Shown here piece by piece: positions 7,005-12,462 of a DNA stretch of 23,599 nt. A model generated the notes under the pieces. The model was not told where the DNA came from, did no database searches, and saw nothing but the letters and a program-made list of their open reading frames with translations. Positions within the stretch are counted from its first letter, which is position 1. Every line of letters begins with the position of its first letter. The translations under genes and the position numbers were made by a program. The stretch comes from a virus, in IMG/VR virus record IMGVR_UViG_3300021478_000112, positions 1 through 23,599 of that record, one strand, 5' to 3'.

Positions 7005-7204
7005 GCGGCAATAGTCACAAGATGGATGCAATCGGTAGTCCTAACTCTGAACCGTTCAGGATGAAGATGCAGAAGCAGGGCTTCTCCGTACCCCCGGCTG
7101 ATGTCCCACGACCCATGACGGCTAACCCCGTCAAGAATGTTGCACCAGGGCTTGGCGCGAAAACACTATCGCACCCGTTCAAGGCTGGTAAGTCCCACAT
7201 TTAA
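7001..7204 (+). CDS. Small hypothetical protein (67 aa)
   Basis: This 67-residue product begins with ATG overlapping the stop of the preceding gene (ATGA), with a GGAGAGG purine run at 6991-6997. It is Pro/Lys/Gly-rich (SVPPADVPRPMTANPVKN) and lacks membrane segments or recognisable motifs. The next gene follows 9 nt later. Together with the two genes before it, it forms a set of three small basic reading frames after the capsid. I do not recognise a family. Its place in the coupled string and a clear ribosome binding site support it as a gene. Confidence 0.65.
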   Translation: MSGNSHKMDAIGSPNSEPFRMKMQKQGFSVPPADVPRPMTANPVKNVAPGLGAKTLSHPFKAGKSHI

Positions 7205-7213
7205 GGAGCCATC

Positions 7214-8002
7214 ATGGCTACGGTAGCATCTCAACCTCCAATCCGTACTCCCTCGGGCGGTACGACCGATCAAGTATTCCAGCCTCTCGCAGACTGCGGT
7301 AACGGTAACCCTGCCTTCTACCACCAGTACTTCGATGACTTCGATCAGGCTATCTCGTTCAATGCAACAGGTGGTACAGGTACATACACTGTCACGGGTA
7401 CCGGCACCTTTGCTGCCAACTCCCAGGATGGTGGTGTAGGCCGGATGTCGGCCCTGACGGCGTCGTTCGAACAAATCCAGCTACCAGTACCTAGCTTCGC
7501 TGCCAACATTGCGCCGAAGAAACTGTTCTTCGAGATGGGTTTCACGGGCATGTCAACGCCCGCCCTCTCGACTATCTTCGCCGGTCTCATCAACACGAAT
7601 GCCAACTTCACTGGCACGACGATCACTGATGGCATCTACTTCAAGTACGCAGGCGCAACCAACATCCTGACGTTGACGAGTGCTATTGGTTCGGTGGCAA
7701 CCACGGTGACGATCCCGACTGCGGCCTACAGCCTGTTGACTGCTGCGACGCCGTTCGCTCTGGCCTTCTATGTGACCCGCCTGGGTGACATCCTGGCCTA
7801 CGTCGATACGCAACTCGTGGGCTTCGTCCCGCAGTCGAACATCGGCACGACCGGCAACCCGCAGAACGCAGGCGCTGTCGCCCGCATCACTGGGCCGACC
7901 ATCACGACTGCCCTGCTGACTCCGAGTCTTGGTATAGCGGCAGCAGCGGGCGCTACCCGGTCTATTGATATTGATTATATGACTGTGGAACGGGAGCGTT
8001 AA
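7214..8002 (+). CDS. Probable beta-rich virion structural protein
   Basis: The 262-residue protein has the features of an all-beta structural domain: many Thr, Gly, Ala and Val in alternating patterns, no catalytic signature, and a YFDDFDQAIS segment (about 39-48) followed by TGTYTVTGTGTFAANS. The C-terminal SIDIDYMTVERER resembles the closing strand of concanavalin-like jelly-roll domains in phage proteins. It starts 9 nt after the preceding gene with an AAGGAG-type site (TTTAAGGAGCC). It is the first of several such genes before the Gly-rich adhesin gene, so a role in head or tail decoration is likely. A lectin-like fold is inference. Confidence 0.7.
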   Translation: MATVASQPPIRTPSGGTTDQVFQPLADCGNGNPAFYHQYFDDFDQAISFNATGGTGTYTVTGTGTFAANSQDGGVGRMSALTASFEQIQLPVPSFAANIAPKKLFFEMGFTGMSTPALSTIFAGLINTNANFTGTTITDGIYFKYAGATNILTLTSAIGSVATTVTIPTAAYSLLTAATPFALAFYVTRLGDILAYVDTQLVGFVPQSNIGTTGNPQNAGAVARITGPTITTALLTPSLGIAAAAGATRSIDIDYMTVERER

Positions 8003-8003
8003 A

Positions 8004-8252
8004 ATGAGCACTATTTCCTATGGCTCTTTGATTATTCAAGTAGTCACTACTGGATCTAACGGCGCTGGTTACTGTACTGCTACAGGGGTTCAAGTCGGGG
8101 ATGTCTTGGTAAATTTTTATGACCAGTCAAACCCTAACCAGACTCAAGGAGCTATTTTCTCTCCTGCGGTAAGTACTGCGGATAGTATTTATCAGGCTAG
8201 TGGTGGGAATCTTAGCGGTAACACATATGTAATGACCTTCGTGAGGATTTGA
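8004..8252 (+). CDS. Small AT-rich phage structural protein (82 aa)
   Basis: The 82-residue product (ISYGSLIIQVVTTGSNGAGY at the start) has a small beta-rich composition without cysteine pairs or membrane helices. GGGAG at 7992-7996 lies 7 nt before the ATG. A hand count gives about 43 percent GC over 8001-8250, clearly below its neighbours, and codons such as TTT, ATT and AGT are frequent. It sits one base after the previous stop and one base before the next start, so it is cleanly inserted in the gene string. I do not recognise a family. A separately acquired small virion gene is the likely reading; a recent phage donor is inference. Confidence 0.7.
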   Translation: MSTISYGSLIIQVVTTGSNGAGYCTATGVQVGDVLVNFYDQSNPNQTQGAIFSPAVSTADSIYQASGGNLSGNTYVMTFVRI

Positions 8253-8253
8253 G

Positions 8254-8703
8254 ATGCCATTCGCCGTCGCTACACAAATCCTGGATGACGGCCCCCGCAA
8301 TACGGTAGCCAAGACGACAGGGGACTTCTCGATGGCAACGCTGCCTACGGCAGTGACCATCCTGGACCCCTCTCTTCTTACCAGTATGAACCCCGGAATG
8401 TCGGGGTCCTTTCTGGCTACCCTACTGCGGCTCGATCATATTGACTACTCCATCTCTGACGGCATTACAGTCCAGCTCTACTGGGACGCAACTACCCCAG
8501 TAGCAATTGCTGAACTATATGGCCGGGGCAAGATCGAGGCGGCAATGTGGGGCGGCTTCCAGAACAATGCTGGTGCTGGTGTAACCGGGAAGATCATCAT
8601 GACCGTCATCCTGGCTGACCAGACCGTAACCACCCCCGTGGGGTCGATCTTCCTTGTCCTCAAGACGGTCAAGTTCCGTCCGATTAGTGTTGGAGGTGCA
8701 TGA
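8254..8703 (+). CDS. Conserved phage structural-type protein (149 aa)
   Basis: The 149-residue protein begins PFAVATQILDDGPRNTVAKTTG, an opening I associate with a recurring phage virion-protein family (ILxDGPRN). The rest is beta-rich: VTILDPSLLTSMNPGMSG, then ITVQLYWDATTPVAIAELYG and a C-terminal strand ending FRPISVGGA. No enzymatic residues are visible. GAGG at 8243-8246 is 7 nt before the ATG. Its stop overlaps the next gene's start (ATGA). By position it is one of the small structural proteins made with the fibre or adhesin genes. Exact location in the virion is not known. Confidence 0.75.
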   Translation: MPFAVATQILDDGPRNTVAKTTGDFSMATLPTAVTILDPSLLTSMNPGMSGSFLATLLRLDHIDYSISDGITVQLYWDATTPVAIAELYGRGKIEAAMWGGFQNNAGAGVTGKIIMTVILADQTVTTPVGSIFLVLKTVKFRPISVGGA

Positions 8704-8882
8704 TGGTCGCCAAGGCAAAGCCGACAACCGCCCAATTCCATATGGCTGGCGACAAGGTCCTATGGAAGGGCATCCTGCTCACCGTACTTCGTGTGCGTGA
8801 AGACGGCTACATCGAGTGCTGGTCTCCCACCATGCACGTAACCGTTGACACGCATGCCCAGCTTGAGAAGGCTAACAAGTGA
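8703..8882 (+). CDS. Small hypothetical protein (59 aa)
   Basis: The 59-residue product contains WKGILLTVLRVREDGYIECW, a compact beta pattern like a small barrel or SH3-like domain, with the sequence around VTVDTHAQLEKANK at the end. GGAGG at 8692-8696 lies 6 nt before ATG 8703 and only 3 nt before the in-frame ATG 8700, so 8703 is preferred. Its stop overlaps the GTG of the next gene. I do not recognise a family; a small beta-barrel accessory protein is possible. Confidence 0.65.
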   Translation: MVAKAKPTTAQFHMAGDKVLWKGILLTVLRVREDGYIECWSPTMHVTVDTHAQLEKANK

Positions 8883-9202
8883 CTATCAACCTGCTGGCTC
8901 AGTACGGTTTTGCTACTCCCACTTCGAGTGGGAATACTACTATCGTCGCCGCCGTGGCAGGCTATAGGATCATCGTATCCCAGGTGTGTGTAATAACAAG
9001 CGCCGCCAACAGTGTCAAGTTCCAGTCCAACGGGACCTCTGACATCAGCGCTCTTATGCCCCTCGCCGCCAATGGTGGCTTTGTCCTGCCCTACTCTGAC
9101 CTTGGGTGGATGCAGACCAACATTGGTGAGTCCTTAACTTTCAATATGTCTACCGGGACTTCCACAGGTGTCCAGGTCGTTTACGCTCTATCAAGCAATT
9201 AG
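8879..9202 (+). CDS. Small beta-barrel virion-type protein, GTG start
   Basis: The 107-residue product is read from GTG 8879, which overlaps the previous stop (GTGA); GAGAAGG at 8865-8871 lies 7 nt upstream. It is rich in Thr, Ser, Asn and Val, with a YRIIVSQVCVITSAANSV strand pair and a QTNIGESLTFNMS-TG segment ending in VVYALSSN. This pattern is common to small phage structural proteins that trimerise as beta-sandwich decorations. The next gene shows a similar RII segment, so the two may be distant relatives. No enzyme motif is present. Confidence 0.7.
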   Translation: MTINLLAQYGFATPTSSGNTTIVAAVAGYRIIVSQVCVITSAANSVKFQSNGTSDISALMPLAANGGFVLPYSDLGWMQTNIGESLTFNMSTGTSTGVQVVYALSSN

Positions 9203-9211
9203 GAGCCTGTC

Positions 9212-9679
9212 ATGTCCCTCTACACTGTTACCCAGCTAAACTTCTCGGTAGCCAGCACCGCGAACGATATCTTCACAATCGTCCCTACAGCGAGCCGTAT
9301 TATCCAGCTGATTGAGTTCTCTGTCTCTGGTATGGCTACTGCCTCATCGGCCTGTGATGTCAACATCTATGCGATCACGACAGCAGGTTCTGCTGGCGGC
9401 GGCGCTCTCACGCCGCAGGCATTGAACCCTGGCTATGCACCAGCATCAACGGTCACGGTTAGCACGACATGGACTACGCAACCTACCATCGGCACACAAC
9501 CTCTTGTGCCGCTCGCGGTCAACGGCAACGGTGGTATCTATCGTTGGGTCGCAAGACCCGATGAGGTGATCCTGTCGATTGGTGGTGTAGCTGGTGCCCT
9601 TGGCTGGTCTGTGCGCGCCTCGACCGCCCCAACACAACCCTACACAGTCTCCTGTACGTGGTCCGAGAACCCGTTCTAA
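9212..9679 (+). CDS. Beta-rich virion structural protein (155 aa)
   Basis: The 155-residue protein begins SLYTVTQLNFSVASTANDIF and includes SRIIQLIEFSVSG (about 28-40), similar to the RII strand of the preceding gene. A WTTQP segment and a GIYRWVARPDEVILSIGG strand pair follow, typical of folds used in phage head fibres and decoration proteins. AGGAG at 9202-9206 precedes the ATG. There is no signal peptide or transmembrane helix. It lies directly before the Gly-rich adhesin-like gene. A virion role is inferred from fold pattern and position. Confidence 0.72.
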   Translation: MSLYTVTQLNFSVASTANDIFTIVPTASRIIQLIEFSVSGMATASSACDVNIYAITTAGSAGGGALTPQALNPGYAPASTVTVSTTWTTQPTIGTQPLVPLAVNGNGGIYRWVARPDEVILSIGGVAGALGWSVRASTAPTQPYTVSCTWSENPF

Positions 9680-9691
9680 CCCGAGCGTGCC

Positions 9692-10942
9692 ATGACCGTC
9701 ATCATCCTGACGACTGGCACCTCTTTCAACATCCCTGGCGACTGGACCTCTACCAACCAGATCGAGACAAATGGTGACGGGGGCGCATCCGCTTCTGTAC
9801 TCGGTACCGATCCTGGGGATGGTGGTGGAGGTGGCTCAGGGTCGTATTCCACGTCATCGAACCTCACGGGCCTAAGCGGCTCTATTTCCATTGGTATTGG
9901 GCAAGGTGGCGTAGGTCCTGCGGCAGGCACAAGCTCGACCGGAGGCGCTGGCACTGGTGTCTGGTGGAATGGCACCTCCGTGGCATCGAGTCAGGTAAGC
10001 TCTAATGGTGGTGGAGGAGGGAACCCTTCTGGCATCTCTGCGGGTGCCGGGGGTGCAGGCGGCTCAACCTCGGGCACCAATGGCACCACCAAGACCGCAG
10101 GCTCGGCTGGTGGAGCTGGTGGTAGCGGTAACGGTGGTGGGGGCGGTGCAGGAGCACCTGGGCCTAATGGTGCGGGTGCGGTGGGGGGCAACGGTACAGG
10201 ATCGACTGGCGGGAATGGGGGCACTGGCGACAATGGCTCGGGTGGTGCTGGTGGCGGAAGTACCGCAACCAATGGGCAACCGGGCGGCAACAATGCCAAC
10301 GGTGGTGGCGGTGGTGGGGGTGCGTTCGACGGCACTGGTGGGACTGCTGGTATCCCCGGTGCTGGGGGTGGTGGCGTGGGTGCCACAGTCAATGAGCCGG
10401 GTGTCAATGGTGCCGTAGGCCAGATCAGGATCACCTACACCCCTGCGGCAGGCGGTGTCACACCCACATGGACGATGATGCCTGAGGGTCGTGTACGCTG
10501 GGCTCGTGATCCCTGGGGCATGTTCGACTACCTGGGCTGGCAACGAGGCCCCCGTCCTATCGACAGGCAACCTGCGATGCAGCAGGGCATGTTCGACGTG
10601 CCTAGGGGTAAGTACAACTGGGTGTTCTATCAGGACTCCCGCAACCAGCCTCGCGTCCCGAACTACAACTTCATCATCCCGATCCCGCCGTGGACTGAGG
10701 TGCCGAAGGGGCCGTGGAACCCTGCCTACTACCAGTCATGGCAGCGGGGGCCTACGCCTGCGAACGTTTTCCCGCCGATCCCATCGAGTATGTTCTTTGC
10801 GCTCCCGCCGAGGGGGCCGATTGACGCCCGCTATATGGTCTACTACCAGGGCGCTCAGGCTTCCCCGCCGCCATCGACGGTTGCGCCCCCGCTCCACATA
10901 ACGCGCCTGCCCCTGCTAGGAGTTGGCGAGAACGGCCCCTGA
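9692..10942 (+). CDS. Gly-rich phage adhesin-like protein with Trp/Tyr/Pro repeat tail
   Basis: The 416-residue protein opens with a short beta segment (TTGTSFNIPGDW, about 7-18). Residues about 29-240 are a Gly-rich domain with runs of five to seven glycines and a VWWNGTS strand near 90-96, a pattern of phage receptor-binding glycine-rich domains. A strand GAVGQIRITYTP (about 240-251) closes this domain. Residues 251-416 differ sharply: rich in Pro, Trp, Tyr, Gln and Arg, with about four degenerate units (near 269-300, 301-331, 332-367 and 368-393). The recognisable pieces are PWGMFDYLGWQRGPRP, VPRGKYNWVFYQ, VPKGPWNPAYYQSWQRGP and LPPRGPIDARYMVYYQ. The ribosome binding site is weak. A host-recognition or head-fibre role is inferred; the tail is unrecognised. 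Confidence 0.72.
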   Translation: MTVIILTTGTSFNIPGDWTSTNQIETNGDGGASASVLGTDPGDGGGGGSGSYSTSSNLTGLSGSISIGIGQGGVGPAAGTSSTGGAGTGVWWNGTSVASSQVSSNGGGGGNPSGISAGAGGAGGSTSGTNGTTKTAGSAGGAGGSGNGGGGGAGAPGPNGAGAVGGNGTGSTGGNGGTGDNGSGGAGGGSTATNGQPGGNNANGGGGGGGAFDGTGGTAGIPGAGGGGVGATVNEPGVNGAVGQIRITYTPAAGGVTPTWTMMPEGRVRWARDPWGMFDYLGWQRGPRPIDRQPAMQQGMFDVPRGKYNWVFYQDSRNQPRVPNYNFIIPIPPWTEVPKGPWNPAYYQSWQRGPTPANVFPPIPSSMFFALPPRGPIDARYMVYYQGAQASPPPSTVAPPLHITRLPLLGVGENGP

Positions 10943-10953
10943 TGTGGTATGAT
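10923..10953 (+). promoter_or_regulatory. Possible extended -10 promoter in the largest intergenic gap
   Basis: TGGTATGAT (TG at 10945-10946, hexamer TATGAT at 10948-10953) fits an extended -10 element for a sigma70-type polymerase. TTGGCG at 10923-10928 would be a weak -35 at a 19-nt spacer, longer than ideal, inside the end of the upstream gene. It precedes the small gene at 11011. The match is short and could be chance. Confidence 0.25.
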
Positions 10954-10971
10954 CGGCGCTGAGTGTAAGCC

Positions 10972-10988
10972 TGCTCCGCAATGGAGCA
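10972..10988 (+). repeat. Small hairpin in leader of the gene at 11011
   Basis: TGCTCC pairs perfectly with GGAGCA across a 5-nt loop, giving a 6-bp stem 22 nt before the ATG at 11011. No run of T follows, so it is not a standard terminator. It could affect translation or mRNA stability of the downstream gene. Confidence 0.35.
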
Positions 10989-11010
10989 CCCTCCTGTCCG
11001 CGAGGCTTGC

Positions 11011-11244
11011 ATGTTCACATACCTCCGTATCTACCTTACCAACTGGCTCATCTGGCTCGATGAAGGCCTTAACACGCTTCGTGGCGGCGATCCCGGCCAG
11101 AGCCTGTCGGTCGCTGCGGGCATTGCCCAAACTCAGGGCAAGCGGTGGGGCTGCGTCCTCTGCCGATTCCTGTCCTGGTTTCAGGCCAACCATTGCGCCA
11201 AGGCAGTAGCTAACGAAGGCAAGCACAGCTTGTGGGGAGACTGA
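11011..11244 (+). CDS. Conserved small phage protein with amphipathic N-terminus
   Basis: The 77-residue product begins MFTYLRIYLTNWLIWLDEG, an amphipathic/hydrophobic helix, followed by LNTLRGGDPGQSLSVAAG and a C-terminal part with CVLCRFLSWFQANHCAKAV. This L-N-LLGGDP-ETLS followed by HC layout recurs in small phage and prophage proteins as I remember them, without a function known to me. GAGG at 11002-11005 lies 5 nt before the chosen ATG. An earlier in-frame ATG at 10981 lacks a site and falls in the hairpin. The gene ends just before the zinc-ribbon gene. Weak membrane association is possible from the first helix. Confidence 0.7.
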   Translation: MFTYLRIYLTNWLIWLDEGLNTLRGGDPGQSLSVAAGIAQTQGKRWGCVLCRFLSWFQANHCAKAVANEGKHSLWGD

Positions 11245-11245
11245 T

Positions 11246-11728
11246 ATGGGCGCTCGTGACTACTACAAGAAGGGTGACTGGAACGCTATCTGCTATGTCT
11301 GCGGCTTCAAGCGCAAGGCCTCGGAGATGAAGCTCCGGTGGGATGGCGTCTATGTGTGCCACGAGGACTGGGAGATTCGCCAGCCGCAGGACTTCGTGCG
11401 GGGCATCCCCGACGAGCAGCCGCTGCCCTGGACGCAGCCCGAGAACCTGCCTGACGCCTTCAGCGGCCCCATCGTCTATCCCTCGACCAACGTTGTCGTC
11501 GGCACCCCCACGATCTTCGTAAATTCGACCCCTCAGGTATTAGGGGTCAATTACACGATCGCTCTTCCTATCGGCAGTGTGACCTTCATCACCACCTACG
11601 CCCCCGGCTCCGTAATCTCCTGGTCCGGTCAGTGGCTCGATAATGCAGGCCGCACCACTACTTACACCAACGCTTTCCTGTACCTGTGGGCTGACCTCCA
11701 GAGTACCTATCAAATCTACGGGACCTGA
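11246..11728 (+). CDS. Zinc-ribbon-type phage protein with C-terminal beta domain
   Basis: The 160-residue protein has CYVCGF at 16-21 and VYVCHEDWE at 35-43, with RQPQDFVRG after it (about 45-53). This CxxCG / VCxxDWE-QPQDFVRG layout recurs in small phage proteins found near tail genes. The third and fourth metal ligands would be Cys38 and possibly His39; that assignment is inference. After about residue 75 the chain changes to a beta-rich segment (VVVGTPTIFVNSTPQVLGV, then GSVTFITTYAPGSVIS), a likely separate domain. GGGGAG at 11234-11239 is 6 nt before the ATG. It is followed 2 nt later by the gp4-like gene, so a head-tail or tail role is plausible. Confidence 0.75.
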   Translation: MGARDYYKKGDWNAICYVCGFKRKASEMKLRWDGVYVCHEDWEIRQPQDFVRGIPDEQPLPWTQPENLPDAFSGPIVYPSTNVVVGTPTIFVNSTPQVLGVNYTIALPIGSVTFITTYAPGSVISWSGQWLDNAGRTTTYTNAFLYLWADLQSTYQIYGT

Positions 11729-11730
11729 TC

Positions 11731-12462
11731 ATGCCAGTCACCACTACCTTCAGTGTGCAGGCCAACGACATCATGAACCGGGCGCTCCGGCTCTGTGGGA
11801 CGTTCGACGCAACGAACCCACCGGGCTCACAGGACTACGCCAACGTTCAACTCGCCTTCAATATGATGATCAAGGCCTGGATTCGCAAGGGCCTTCCCAT
11901 GTGGAAGATTGTTTACAATCAGGTACCTCTACTGACGACACAGAGCCTGTACAACATTGGCCCCTATGCCACTGGTACAGGCGCAGTAGTGTGCCCAAAG
12001 ATTCTAAAGGTGACGTATGCCTTCATCAGAGACGCAAACAACTTCGACACGCCAATCGACCCCCTCTCCATCCAGGAATATAACCAGTATGGAAGCAAAG
12101 GGAGCCTTGGCGTGGTCAATAGTTACTGGTATCAACCTCTTGCTGATAGCACTATTACTGGTGTGAGCAGCTTCATCCAGTTCTATCCAACGCCCAGTGA
12201 CAACACGCGGACGATCTTCCTGGTTTGCCTCTCGACCCTGGACGACATCAACCTCGGCACCGACCCGGTAGACTTCCCACAGGAATGCTACATGGCCCTG
12301 TCATGGTGTCTAGCCAACGAGATATCGATGGAGTACGCGACATCGATGGACCGCGTCGCTGAGATTAAGTCCCGCTCGATGGTCCTCTACGAAGAGATGG
12401 TGGACTGGTCGCAGGAGAACACCGACTCGATCCGCTTCATGTACGACACACGGAGCCGGTAA
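11731..12462 (+). CDS. P22 gp4-like head-tail adaptor (tail accessory factor)
   Basis: The 243-residue protein matches the P22 gp4 family that binds under the portal and connects it to the tail. The N-terminus carries QANDIMNRALRLCGTFDA (about 10-27) and the DYANVQLAFNMMIKAWIRKG helix (about 35-54). The centre shows an ILKVTYAFIRDANNFDTPIDP strand pair (about 90-110) and the C-terminus an LANEISMEYATSMDRVAEIKSRS helix (about 194-216). In P22 order gp4 is followed by gp10, and the same holds here, with the gp10-like gene starting on the last base of the stop codon. The start has only a weak ribosome site (GGGACC). Function by family: seals packaged DNA and recruits the tail. Confidence 0.83.
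   Translation: MPVTTTFSVQANDIMNRALRLCGTFDATNPPGSQDYANVQLAFNMMIKAWIRKGLPMWKIVYNQVPLLTTQSLYNIGPYATGTGAVVCPKILKVTYAFIRDANNFDTPIDPLSIQEYNQYGSKGSLGVVNSYWYQPLADSTITGVSSFIQFYPTPSDNTRTIFLVCLSTLDDINLGTDPVDFPQECYMALSWCLANEISMEYATSMDRVAEIKSRSMVLYEEMVDWSQENTDSIRFMYDTRSR

Noticed and set aside
9776-10411. Repeated GGTGG-type units as a CRISPR or minisatellite array
   Set aside because: Units are irregular, without spacers of constant length, and are explained as codons for a Gly-rich domain.
9991-10434. Pro/Ala-rich minus-strand frame opposite the Gly-rich gene
   Set aside because: It is the reverse complement of Gly codons, which always gives Pro/Ala-rich shadow frames.
10972-10988. Hairpin as a transcription terminator
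   Set aside because: The stem is only 6 bp and no T-run follows, so it is listed only as a hairpin.
10949-11209. 86-codon frame overlapping the small gene at 11011
   Set aside because: Its Ser/Arg/Ala-rich composition looks like a shifted frame, while the other frame has a good ribosome site and family-like sequence.
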